Shown here one piece after another: positions 32,976 to 42,863 of a stretch of 64,000 nt of DNA. The stretch comes from Arthrobacter livingstonensis (GTDB lineage: Bacteria; Actinomycetota; Actinomycetes; Actinomycetales; Micrococcaceae). The DNA is taken from positions 1-64,000 of the forward strand of contig NZ_QJVD01000023.1 of NCBI RefSeq assembly GCF_003219815.1, in the 5' to 3' direction. The position numbers and the translations under genes are program-made. Numbering within the stretch: the stretch's first letter is position 1; the number at the start of each line of letters is the position of its first letter. Under the pieces are notes generated by a model. The model made no database searches. It was given only the letters and a program-made list of their open reading frames with translations, and had not been told where the DNA came from.

Positions 32976-33575
32976 CTAATGTCCCGGGGATCCAGCCAAT
33001 CCGCCACGGATGGCGCGCTCCATCCCGCGGTCCGGGACCAGCCAGATGGCGGCCACCACGGCGTAGGCGGCAAGGCCAAACACTGGCGAGACGAAAGTCA
33101 GTGCGCAGCCCGCAATGTAGATGACGGGGGAGACGCGGGCCTTGACGTTTTTCCCCAGCGCGCTGGCAAGGCGGCCGTCCGGGCCCTGCTGGCGGACAAA
33201 TCCGGTCTGCAGAATGGCGTACGCGACGGCGGCCAACATCAGGTTGACGCCGTAAACGAAGACCGGGACCGTAGCGAAGCCGGATTCGTCCATCCAGCGG
33301 GTCATGAACGGCACCAGGGACAGCCAGAACAGCAGGTGAAGGTTGGCCCACAGGATGCCGCCGGTCACCTCATTGGCCAGCTTGATCATGTGGTGATGGT
33401 TGTTCCAATAGATGCCGATGTAAATGAAGCTCAGCAGATAGCTCAGCAGGGTCGGAAAGATGCCCGCCAGGCCCGCCCAGTCCGCGGTCTCCGGGGTCTT
33501 GAACTCCAGCACCATGATGGTGATGATGATCGCCAGGACGCCGTCGCTGAGCGCCTCAAGTCGGTTCTTGTCCAT
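32976..33575 (-). CDS. TMEM175-like (DUF1211) membrane protein, putative K+ channel
   Basis: A 199-aa protein with one six-helix TMEM175 repeat. The N-terminal motif RLEALSDGVLAIIITIMVLEF (RxxxxSDGV) is the family hallmark lining the potassium pore, and WNNHHHMI follows helix 2-3. Bacterial homologues form tetrameric potassium-permeable channels. Monocistronic. Confidence 0.9.
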   Translation of the reverse strand: MDKNRLEALSDGVLAIIITIMVLEFKTPETADWAGLAGIFPTLLSYLLSFIYIGIYWNNHHHMIKLANEVTGGILWANLHLLFWLSLVPFMTRWMDESGFATVPVFVYGVNLMLAAVAYAILQTGFVRQQGPDGRLASALGKNVKARVSPVIYIAGCALTFVSPVFGLAAYAVVAAIWLVPDRGMERAIRGGLAGSPGH

Positions 33576-33616
33576 GCGGTCTCCTCGCCGTCGCGGTTTT
33601 CGCGGCCGGAAGCGTG

Positions 33617-34459
33617 TTATGCCCGGGCGATGATCTCGGCGTTGGGCATCAGGAACCAGCCGTCCTTGGTGGCGCCCCAGCTGCGCCAGCCGGCTGCGAT
33701 CCTGGCCAGCCCTGCGGCGTCGGCCATCCCGTAAGCCACTGCCTGCTGGGCAAACGCCGACTTCTCCACCCGGTCCGACCAGACCCCCGCCAGCCAGGCG
33801 CGCTGGTCATCCGTGGCGTAAAGCCAGTTGGCCGACGACGGCGCCACCTCACTCAGCCCGGCGGCCTGCGCCCAATGAACCAGCCGCCGGCCGGCGTCGG
33901 GCTCGGCGTTGTTGTGCCGGGCAACCCGCTGGTACAGCTCCATCCAGTCGTCAAGCTCGGGAAGCTGCGGGTACCAGGACATGCCATGGAAGTCCGCGTC
34001 GCGCACCGCCACAATGCCGCCGGGCCTGGCCACCCTGCGCATCTCGCGCAGCGCTTCCACCGGGTCCGTCAAATGCTGCAGCACCTGGTGGGCGTGGACC
34101 ACGTCAAAGGAGTCGTCCGGGAAATCGAGGCCGTAGATGTCGCCGGTGTCAAAGCTCAAGTTGGAGAGGTGCTGCTGCGAGGCGAGTGCGGTGGCGGCAG
34201 CGACCACTTCCGGCGAGCGGTCCAGCCCCAGCACCTCTCCGGGCGCCACCAGCCGGGCAAAGTCGGCCGTGATGGTCCCCGGACCGGACCCCACATCCAG
34301 GACCCGGAGCCCGTGGCTGAGGTGCGGAATGAGGTAGGCCGCTGAATTCGCGGCCGTCCGTGAGGCGTGAGATCTCAGCACGCTTTCGTGGTGCCCGTGG
34401 GTGTAAACATCGCCCTGAATCGAGCTTTTGTCCTGACCGTGGGTGGAGTGATCGCTCAT
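33617..34459 (-). CDS. class I SAM-dependent methyltransferase (UbiE-like)
   Basis: A 280-aa methyltransferase. Motif I LRVLDVGSGPGTITADFARL is near residue 50, with EVLGLDRSPEVV (acidic end of strand 2) and FDVVHAHQVLQHLTDPVEAL (motif post-I/II), then MRRVARPGGIVAVRD. The first 35 residues are His/Ser rich (HSTHGQDKSS, YTHGHHESVLRSH). The ATG at 34459 starts the family-like part. Substrate unknown; the MerR-like or quinone-biosynthesis context is absent. Divergent from dnaK, with a 68-bp palindrome in the shared spacer. Confidence 0.88.
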   Translation of the reverse strand: MSDHSTHGQDKSSIQGDVYTHGHHESVLRSHASRTAANSAAYLIPHLSHGLRVLDVGSGPGTITADFARLVAPGEVLGLDRSPEVVAAATALASQQHLSNLSFDTGDIYGLDFPDDSFDVVHAHQVLQHLTDPVEALREMRRVARPGGIVAVRDADFHGMSWYPQLPELDDWMELYQRVARHNNAEPDAGRRLVHWAQAAGLSEVAPSSANWLYATDDQRAWLAGVWSDRVEKSAFAQQAVAYGMADAAGLARIAAGWRSWGATKDGWFLMPNAEIIARA

Positions 34460-34538
34460 AAAAGGGAGCGTACGCCTTCGAGCTGCCAGGGGCCACAGGA
34501 TCCCAGGAAGCGGTCCTCCACACCGGAACCTCCGTTCA

Positions 34539-34606
34539 AAAATGACACCGATCCCGCTTTCTGACCCCGGGATCCCGGGGTCAGAAAGCGGGATCGGTGT
34601 CATTTT
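34539..34606. repeat. perfect 68-bp palindrome
   Basis: Two 34-bp arms match exactly with no spacer; the centre is gaccccgggatcccggggtc (34563-34582). The outer ends are aaaa and tttt. It lies 80 bp upstream of the methyltransferase start and about 110 bp before the first HAIR operator of dnaK, so it separates two divergent transcription units. A fold on either RNA strand would be a 32-bp hairpin flanked by A/U ends, which resembles a bidirectional terminator. Confidence 0.95.
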
Positions 34607-34716
34607 CCGTGCCTGGGGCAAAACCAAGTCCGCCGAGGCACACTCAGCCCCGCAAGAGGTGACGCCGAGCGGCGGACCCGGCCATCCGCCGTCGAACATG
34701 TACGCCCAAAGCGAAA

Positions 34717-34737
34717 GTTGAGCCAACATCACTCAAC
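34717..34737 (+). promoter_or_regulatory. HAIR operator 1 (HspR site) of dnaK
   Basis: gttgagc, seven bases, actcaac: the HspR-associated inverted repeat pattern (consensus cttgagt-N7-actcaag) with one mismatch between arms. It overlaps the region just upstream of the -35 box. HspR is encoded at the end of the same operon. Confidence 0.85.
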
Positions 34738-34742
34738 TTCAT

Positions 34743-34770
34743 TTGACATGGAAACGAGCCTGAGTAAAGT
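34743..34770 (+). promoter_or_regulatory. dnaK operon promoter
   Basis: TTGACA (34743-34748) and TAAAGT (34765-34770) are separated by 16 bp. HAIR operator 1 ends 5 bp upstream and operator 2 begins inside the -10 box, so HspR bound at both would block polymerase. Confidence 0.75.
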
Positions 34771-34789
34771 TGAGTCCAGAACGCTCAAT
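34769..34789 (+). promoter_or_regulatory. HAIR operator 2 (HspR site) of dnaK
   Basis: gttgagt, seven bases, gctcaat: a second HAIR-type inverted repeat 52 bp downstream of the first (five helical turns), covering the -10 box and start-site region. Confidence 0.8.
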
Positions 34790-34868
34790 ACCCGCTGGTT
34801 GAGCGAAGCCGCCGCCAATCCCAAGGCGGATTTTGTTCACACAGCGGCCCATGAAAGGAACACCACTT

Positions 34869-36740
<1,872 letters not shown>

Positions 36741-36742
36741 CC

Positions 36743-37315
36743 ATGTCTGAATCCGTAAACCCCGAAGAGGGCAAGCCGGAGGCAGATCCGGTGGTCGAGC
36801 CAGTCGAGACCCCCAGCGGCGACGCGCTCTCCCAGGCCGAGGACATCCTCAACGATGTTGAGGTTCCGGCCGGGGAGGCCGTGGCGCAGGGAACCGACAA
36901 GGCTCAGGCCGCTGAGCTGAAGAACGACCTTCTTCGCCTCCAGGCCGAGTATGTCAACTACCGCAAGCGCGTTGAGCGGGACCGGGCAGTGGCCGGCCAG
37001 ATGGCCGTCATCGGCGTGCTGAACTCGCTTCTGCCGGTCCTTGACGACATTGACGCCGGGCGTGTCCATGGCGACATTGTGGACGGCCCGTTTGCCGCGA
37101 TTGCGGCGAAGCTGGAGACGGCCTTGGAAACGTACGGACTGGAACGGATTGCCGACACCGGTGTTCCCTTCGATCCGACCGTCCACGAGGCACTCATCCA
37201 GCAGCCGTCGGGCGACGTCGAGGTTGACACTGTCAGCCAGGTGCTGCGCAAGGGCTACAAGTCCGGGGAACGCATTTTGCGCGCCGCCCAGGTGATTGTC
37301 GCCGTACCGGAGTAA
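36743..37315 (+). CDS. grpE: nucleotide exchange factor GrpE
   Basis: A 190-aa GrpE. The first 55 residues are acidic and disordered, the long coiled coil begins near AAELKNDLLRLQAEYVNYRKR, and the beta domain carries DPTVHEALIQQPSGDVEVDT and VLRKGYKSGERILRAAQVIV. It starts 2 bp after the dnaK stop. Releases ADP from DnaK. Confidence 0.98.
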   Translation: MSESVNPEEGKPEADPVVEPVETPSGDALSQAEDILNDVEVPAGEAVAQGTDKAQAAELKNDLLRLQAEYVNYRKRVERDRAVAGQMAVIGVLNSLLPVLDDIDAGRVHGDIVDGPFAAIAAKLETALETYGLERIADTGVPFDPTVHEALIQQPSGDVEVDTVSQVLRKGYKSGERILRAAQVIVAVPE

Positions 37316-37336
37316 CACATAATCCCTTGATCGAGT

Positions 37337-37368
37337 GCCCCCGTCGAGACTACGGTCTCGACGGGGGC
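37337..37368 (+). terminator. 14-bp hairpin between grpE and dnaJ
   Basis: gcccccgtcgagac (37337-37350), loop tacg, gtctcgacgggggc (37355-37368): a perfect GC-rich stem with no T-tract after it. It starts 21 bp after the grpE stop and 85 bp before dnaJ. It may act as a partial attenuator or an RNA-processing/stability element that lowers dnaJ and hspR relative to dnaK-grpE. Confidence 0.65.
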
Positions 37369-37452
37369 CCACGGACGCGAGGGACCCTGGCCGAGGAACG
37401 AGGCTAGGGAGCGTCTGGGGATTAACCAACAAACTTTAGAAAAGGAGGCGTC

Positions 37453-38439
37453 TTGGCAAGTCAGGACTGGGTCGATAAGGACTTTTACAAGATTCTTGGG
37501 GTGACCAAAGATGCGTCGGACGCCGACATCAAGAAGGCCTACCGGAAGCTGGCCCGCAAATACCACCCGGACACCAACCCCGGGGATGCGGCGTCGGAAA
37601 AGACTTTCAAGGACGTCTCCGAGGCGTATTCCGTGCTCTCCGACAAGGAAGACCGCGAACAGTACGATGCCATCCGTGCGATGGGCGGCGGTGCCCGTTT
37701 CAGTGCCGGCGGCGCCGGCGGGCAGGGCGGCCCCGCAGGATTTGAGGACGTTTTCGGCGACCTCTTTGGGGGAGGACGCGGCGGAGGCCGCCGGGCCACA
37801 CCCGGATTCGGCGGAGCCGGCGGATCCGGGCTGCCCCCGGAATTCGCGGACCTCTTTGGGAACGGCGGATTTGGCGGTTACCAGCCAACGCCCACCAAGG
37901 GTGCGGACCGGACGGCGTCGACCAGCATCTCCTTTGGTGGTTCCATCAACGGCACCAAGATTGGCTTGCGTGAGCCGAACGGCGAGGTCATTGACGTGCG
38001 CATCCCGGCCGGCATCAAGGACGGCCAAAAGGTCCGGGTCAAGGGCAAGGGCCAGGGCGGAGCAGCCGGACCCGGCGACCTGATGGTCACCGTCTCCGTC
38101 AAGGGGCACGATTTCTTCACCCGCGACGGCAACAACATCCGCATTCACGTGCCCGTGACGTTCCCTGAAGCAGCACTGGGGGCCGACATCGACGTCCCGA
38201 CGCTGACCGGTGAATCCGTCCGTCTGCGCGTCCCTGCGGGGACCCCGTCCGGGCGCACCCTGCGGGTCAAGGGCCAAGGCGTGAAAACGTCCAAGTCCAC
38301 CGGCGACCTCCTGGTGACCATCGACGTCACGGTGCCGCAGAAGTTGACCAAGGAGGCCGAAGAGGCGGTCAAGGCGTTCGCCGAAGCCACCACGGACGGC
38401 AACCCCCGGGCCGGGCTGCAGGCCAAAGCCAGGCTTTAA
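37453..38439 (+). CDS. dnaJ: J-domain protein, DnaJ without zinc finger (CbpA/type II-like)
   Basis: A 328-aa DnaK co-chaperone. The J domain occupies residues 10-75 with the essential HPD at 38-40; a Gly/Phe-rich region follows (about 80-145, repeated GGFGG and DLFG motifs), then two C-terminal client-binding barrels ([36 protein letters not shown]). The four CxxCxGxG zinc repeats of classical DnaJ are absent; there is no cysteine in the region. The start is TTG at 37453, preceded by AAAAGGAGG. Third gene of the heat-shock operon. Confidence 0.95.
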   Translation: MASQDWVDKDFYKILGVTKDASDADIKKAYRKLARKYHPDTNPGDAASEKTFKDVSEAYSVLSDKEDREQYDAIRAMGGGARFSAGGAGGQGGPAGFEDVFGDLFGGGRGGGRRATPGFGGAGGSGLPPEFADLFGNGGFGGYQPTPTKGADRTASTSISFGGSINGTKIGLREPNGEVIDVRIPAGIKDGQKVRVKGKGQGGAAGPGDLMVTVSVKGHDFFTRDGNNIRIHVPVTFPEAALGADIDVPTLTGESVRLRVPAGTPSGRTLRVKGQGVKTSKSTGDLLVTIDVTVPQKLTKEAEEAVKAFAEATTDGNPRAGLQAKARL

Positions 38440-38465
38440 TCAACAATTACCCACTGGGCTCACGC

Positions 38466-38497
38466 CCACCTCGTTCCCCGGCCGGGAAACGAGGTGG
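38466..38497 (+). promoter_or_regulatory. hairpin between dnaJ and hspR
   Basis: ccacctcgtt (38466-38475) pairs with aacgaggtgg (38488-38497), with further C-G pairs inside after one mismatch. It ends 28 bp before the hspR ATG, close to its ribosome site, so it could limit hspR translation or end part of the transcripts. Confidence 0.55.
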
Positions 38498-38525
38498 TGG
38501 AGTGGTGGGAAGGAAGGAGATCACC

Positions 38526-38966
38526 ATGAACGTTGACCCCTACGCGCCCATCTTTGTGATCTCCGTGGCGGCCGAACTGGCCGACATGCACCCGCAAACC
38601 CTGCGGCAATACGACCGTCTGGGCATTGTGAAGCCAAATCGCGCCCCCGGGCGTTCGCGGCGCTATTCACAGCATGACGTGACCATGTTGCGCGAGGTGC
38701 AGCGGCTCTCCCAGGAAGGTGTCTCCCTGGAAGGAATCCGGCGCATCATGCAGCTGGAGAACCAGGTCGAGGTTCTGCGGTTGAAGGTCGCTGAGCTCAG
38801 CGAGCAGTTGGAGTCCGCAGCGGAGGAAATCCAGTCACGTCCGCAGCGGCCCGGCAGCCGGGTGTTTGCGGCGGGCCTGTCCGGCGGCGACATCGTGGCC
38901 CTGGCGCGGGGCCAGCGTCCGCGCGCCCGCAGCCAGGCCGTCGTCGTCTGGCGCCCCCAGCGCTGA
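38526..38966 (+). CDS. hspR: heat-shock repressor HspR (MerR family)
   Basis: A 146-aa repressor. Residues 8-75 are a MerR-type winged helix (FVISVAAELADMHPQTLRQY, GIVKPNRAPGRSRRYSQHDV), followed by a coiled coil (LENQVEVLRLKVAELSEQLE) and a basic hydrophobic tail ending AVVVWRPQR, which in HspR proteins helps repression with DnaK. The ATG at 38526 with GGAAGGAG upstream is preferred over GTG 38502. It closes the dnaK-grpE-dnaJ-hspR operon and should bind the two HAIR sites upstream of dnaK. Confidence 0.97.
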   Translation: MNVDPYAPIFVISVAAELADMHPQTLRQYDRLGIVKPNRAPGRSRRYSQHDVTMLREVQRLSQEGVSLEGIRRIMQLENQVEVLRLKVAELSEQLESAAEEIQSRPQRPGSRVFAAGLSGGDIVALARGQRPRARSQAVVVWRPQR

Positions 38967-39000
38967 TGTAAATGGCGGCGGTCCGGCATTTTTCCGGCTG

Positions 39001-39046
39001 GGCCCACAACCGCGAGGACCCCGCTGCGAGTTTGCGAGCAGTGGGA
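39001..39046. repeat. 46-bp dispersed repeat, copy B
   Basis: The reverse complement of copy A (20719-20764), 42 of 46 bases identical. It lies in the spacer between the convergent hspR and SNF2 genes. Within 38967-39146 no gene is supported. Confidence 0.75.
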
Positions 39047-39146
39047 GCGCTTGGGGCCCATCCGACGCGTCGGCCGCGGGCGGCCTTTGGCGTTTCCTTT
39101 GCGTCGCCTACAAAAAATGCCGGCTCCGCCGCCATTCCAGAACCCG

Positions 39147-42100
39147 CTATTCGCTGAACAGGCCGGCCAGATCGGTGGCCGTCAGGGCGCCGCCGGACAG
39201 CGAGTCCCCGCTCATAACGTCTGAGAACAGCTGCGACTTTTTCGCCTTCAGCGCCATGACCTTCTCCTCGATGGTGTCCTTGGCGACCAGGCGGTACACC
39301 ATGACATTCTTTTTTTGGCCGATGCGGTGTGTTCGGTCCACGGCCTGTGCCTCCGAGGCCGGGTTCCACCACGGGTCCAGGATGAACACATAGTCGGCCT
39401 CGGTCAGGTTCAGGCCAAAGCCACCGGCCTTGAGGCTGATCAGGAAAAGCGGGGCATCGCCGTTCTTGAATTCATCGACGACGGCGGCCCTGTTCCGAGT
39501 GGAGCCGTCCAGATAGGTGAACGGGATTTCCTCGGCGACGAGGCGTTCGCGCACCTTGCCCAGGAATCCGGTGAACTGGCTGAAGATCAGCGCACGGTGG
39601 CCTTCCTTCACCACGTCCTCGAGCTGTTCAAACAAGACGTCGAGCTTGGAGGACCGCACGCCTGCATGTTCCTCGTCCACCAGCGAAACATCGAGGCTGA
39701 GCTGGCGCAGCAGTGTCAGCGACTGGAAAATGGTGAAGCGGTTCTTGTTCACGTCCTCCAACAGGCCCAGGATCTTGGCCCGCTCCCGCTGCAGGTGCGT
39801 TTGGTAGACCTTCTGGTGGCGCGGGTTCAGCACCACATCCAGAATTTGTTCCTGCTTTGCCGGCAGGTCCTTGATGACCTGTTCCTTGGTGCGGCGCAGC
39901 ATCAGCGGCTTCACGCGCGTGCGCAGCTTGCCCAGCAGCTTGGCATTGCCGTTCTTTTCAATGGGGCGCTGGTAAAACTCGGCAAAGCGCTTGGGGCTGG
40001 GGAACAGGCCCGGAGCCACAATGGACAGCAGCGTCCACAGTTCCATCAGGTTGTTCTCCAGCGGCGTGCCGGTCACGGCCAGCTTGAACGGGGCGTCAAG
40101 CTTGCGCGCACACTGGTACGCCTTCGACTGGTGGTTCTTTACAAACTGGGCCTCGTCAAGGATCAAGCCGGCAAACGGCTGCGTCCCGTATTCGGCGAAA
40201 TCGATGCGGAACAGCGCGTAGGACGTGATGACAATGTCGGCTCCGGCAAAGAAGGCGGCCGAGTTCATCGCGCTCTTGGCAAAGGTTTCCGATACCGTCA
40301 CCACCTTCAGCCCCGGCGCAAACTTCGCGCTTTCACTGGCCCAGTTGCCCACCACGGAGGTCGGGGCCACCACTAGGAACGGCAGGTCGTTCGTGCCCGA
40401 GGCCTTGACCTGCGTGATCAACGCCAGCGTCTGCACGGTCTTGCCCAGGCCCATGTCGTCCGCCAGCACCCCGCCCATCCCATGGGTGTAGAGGAAGTTC
40501 AGCCAGTTAAAGCCGTCGCCCTGGTAGGGACGCAGGGTGGCGTTCAGCGCAGGGGGGGTGGGGAGCGGTTCCAAGGGGCCGCCGTCGAGCAGGCCGGACA
40601 CCGACTTCCGCCAGGCCTCCGCCTGCTCATCCACAATGCCCAGCTGGGCCAGCTCGTCCCACAACCCGGCCTGGAAGCGGCTGATGCGCAGCTCGCCGTC
40701 CTTGGAATCGTTCATGCCGCGCGCTTCGTCAATGAGGGCGCGCAGTTCGTGCAGTTCCGGGCGGTCTAGGGAGAAGTAGGCGCCGCTGGGCAGCAGCATC
40801 CGGCTCTGCCCCGCCGCCAGGGCCGAGAACACGGCCGCGAAGGAGACAAACTGGCCCTCCACCGTGATGACAATGCCCAGGTCAAACCAGTCACGTTCGT
40901 CCGTGGCGTGCGTGGAAATCTTCACGATCGGCGCCTCGGTGACCTCGCGGTAGCTGGCAATGTCGCCGCTGGTTTCCACCGTGACCCCGGGCAGTTCGCG
41001 CAGCTCCGGGAGGACGGTCTCGGTGAACGCCATGGTGTCAAGGCCGGTCAGGGTGGCGGAGCCGGCCAGCTTGGGCTCGCCCCACGCGCTGTTCGCGGCC
41101 ACGCCCATGGCGGCGACGGACGTCCACGGCTGTCCCACGCTCTTGATGAGGCGTTCCTCGGCGCCGGCGTCGCGGACCGCGGATTCACCGGGCTCGGGCC
41201 ACAGCGGGCGCGAGTTGACCCTGCTGCCCACCTGGTAGTGCCATTCCCAGTGCAGCCGCAGGGTGTGGTCGTCGCCGTAGGCGGCCAGCAGCGACAGCGT
41301 GGGTTCAACGTACGCCGGCAGTTCCACCGACTGGTCCGCCGACACCACGGGCGCCGCCTGTTTCAGCTGCGGGTAGATCTGTGTAAGGAATTTCTCCTCG
41401 CCCGCCTGGGGCACGTGCACGGACTGCTTGCGGAGGGCGAACTCCAGCATCTGTGCGGAGGTGTTCGGTGCCAGCGGCGCCAGCGTGATGGTCCCCCGCA
41501 CGACGGCGTTACGCCCGGAGGTGCCGCTGCCCACGTTGAGTGCACCGTCGTTCTGGTCGCTGAAGAACAGGCCGTGGACGGGTGTGCCGATGGTGCCCAC
41601 AATGGCTTCGGTGACGGGAACCCCTCCGGCCTCGATCAGTGGTCCCACGTCCAGCCCGCCGGACTGGGCCCGCGAGACGTCAAGCTGCACTGAGGCGTCG
41701 TCGGTGGAAATCCGCACGGGGTCCCCGGTGCCGGCCTGGACCAGGGCCACTCCGTGCTTGTGTGCGTCCGCCAGCAGCTGCCACAGGTTGCGGCCGGCAA
41801 AGTCGTTGACGGCCAGCCAGGACGCGGCGCTGCTGTGGCTGTATTGCCGGGGGCTGTGCGAGGTCAGGAATTCGCTCAGCCATTCCAGCTGGGCGGGATC
41901 ATGCTGGCGGCCATAGCTCAGGTAGCCCAGCGTGTTCCAGCTGACACCCGTCTTGACCCACTTGCCGCGGGTGCCCATGACTACGGGACGGACGTTGAGA
42001 ATGGGCGCCGAGTCAACCTTGCCGCCCTTGCCCCGGTAGGAAAAGCGGGGCGGCGGCACCTGGAGCTCAAATTGCAGGCCCAGGGCGGGTGTGTCGGCGG

Positions 42101-42590
42101 GCGGGGCATGCACGGCGGCCGGCAGCAGTTCGGCCAGCGAGGCTTCCCAGTCGGGGGTGTCACCGTTCGTGGCGGGCGCGGCAGCGACCTTCCCGGTGTT
42201 TCCCGGCCTGCCGCCCTTGGCGTTGGCCAGCAGGGTTTCCAGATAGGTTGGCTCGTGGACTGTTTCCTCAGGGACAAAGAAGTCTTGAAAGCTGGGGTCG
42301 GCTTCGGCGGCGGCAATCAACGCCACCACGTGCTTGCAGTTCTGGCGCACCGGGCAGTTGCAAATGCCCACGCGGCAGGCCACCACGCCGTCGTGCTCGC
42401 GCACCAGCTTGGCCGTGGAGCGGTAGGCGATGCTGCCCATGACTTTTCCGGACAGCAGCCCGGTGGCCGGCTCGAGTGTGATGTCCTGAACCCGGTCCTC
42501 GTCGGCGTAGGCGCGGCCGGCAGTGATCGAATTTTCGGTGAACTCGGCGATCCGCGTCAGCAAGCGTGAATCGGCAGAGGAATACGTCAC
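39147..42590 (-). CDS. SNF2-family DEAD/DEAH helicase with SWIM zinc finger
   Basis: A 1147-aa protein. A SWIM zinc finger sits near residue 75-90 (CNCPVRQNCKH). Residues 100-680 are an SNF2-associated region of low similarity. The ATPase core starts near 690: Walker A DDMGLGKTVQTLALI, motif II LDEAQFVKN, TGTPLENNLMELWTL, and the C-terminal helicase lobe with IFSQFTGFLGKVRERL, FLISLKAGGFGLNLTEADYV and DRTHRIGQ. It is expected to translocate on double-stranded DNA, remodelling protein-DNA complexes. Partner and target unknown. Monocistronic. Confidence 0.93.
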   Translation of the reverse strand: MTYSSADSRLLTRIAEFTENSITAGRAYADEDRVQDITLEPATGLLSGKVMGSIAYRSTAKLVREHDGVVACRVGICNCPVRQNCKHVVALIAAAEADPSFQDFFVPEETVHEPTYLETLLANAKGGRPGNTGKVAAAPATNGDTPDWEASLAELLPAAVHAPPADTPALGLQFELQVPPPRFSYRGKGGKVDSAPILNVRPVVMGTRGKWVKTGVSWNTLGYLSYGRQHDPAQLEWLSEFLTSHSPRQYSHSSAASWLAVNDFAGRNLWQLLADAHKHGVALVQAGTGDPVRISTDDASVQLDVSRAQSGGLDVGPLIEAGGVPVTEAIVGTIGTPVHGLFFSDQNDGALNVGSGTSGRNAVVRGTITLAPLAPNTSAQMLEFALRKQSVHVPQAGEEKFLTQIYPQLKQAAPVVSADQSVELPAYVEPTLSLLAAYGDDHTLRLHWEWHYQVGSRVNSRPLWPEPGESAVRDAGAEERLIKSVGQPWTSVAAMGVAANSAWGEPKLAGSATLTGLDTMAFTETVLPELRELPGVTVETSGDIASYREVTEAPIVKISTHATDERDWFDLGIVITVEGQFVSFAAVFSALAAGQSRMLLPSGAYFSLDRPELHELRALIDEARGMNDSKDGELRISRFQAGLWDELAQLGIVDEQAEAWRKSVSGLLDGGPLEPLPTPPALNATLRPYQGDGFNWLNFLYTHGMGGVLADDMGLGKTVQTLALITQVKASGTNDLPFLVVAPTSVVGNWASESAKFAPGLKVVTVSETFAKSAMNSAAFFAGADIVITSYALFRIDFAEYGTQPFAGLILDEAQFVKNHQSKAYQCARKLDAPFKLAVTGTPLENNLMELWTLLSIVAPGLFPSPKRFAEFYQRPIEKNGNAKLLGKLRTRVKPLMLRRTKEQVIKDLPAKQEQILDVVLNPRHQKVYQTHLQRERAKILGLLEDVNKNRFTIFQSLTLLRQLSLDVSLVDEEHAGVRSSKLDVLFEQLEDVVKEGHRALIFSQFTGFLGKVRERLVAEEIPFTYLDGSTRNRAAVVDEFKNGDAPLFLISLKAGGFGLNLTEADYVFILDPWWNPASEAQAVDRTHRIGQKKNVMVYRLVAKDTIEEKVMALKAKKSQLFSDVMSGDSLSGGALTATDLAGLFSE

Positions 42591-42775
42591 AGAGCTTTCT
42601 TCCTAACGGAATTGTGCGGCCCCAATCGGGGAACCACATCTAACCAATCTTAGGCGGGATTGGCCGACAATTTCATCCCGTCGTTCAGCACGGCACTAAT
42701 CAGGGGGCAGAGCACCCCTGTTTCGCCTTAAGGCAAGGGGTTCCGCGCGGTAATCCCCAGACGCTCGCAGGCTCG

Positions 42776-42823
42776 CGCCGGGTCGCCCGCCGGTCCTCGC
42801 GCCGGGTCGCCCGCTGGTCCTCG
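42776..42823. repeat. 24-bp tandem repeat upstream of SNF2 gene
   Basis: Units 42776-42799 and 42800-42823 differ at one base; the common core is cgccgggtcgcccgc. With its flanks (gctcgcaggctcgc before, ggtcctcgcgcccgtgggccc after) it resembles a diverged relative of the 46-bp dispersed repeat. The 273-bp spacer 42591-42863 holds nothing else recognisable. Confidence 0.7.
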
Positions 42824-42863
42824 CGCCCGTGGGCCCGGCGACTGTGGCCCAGTCCCTGAACCT

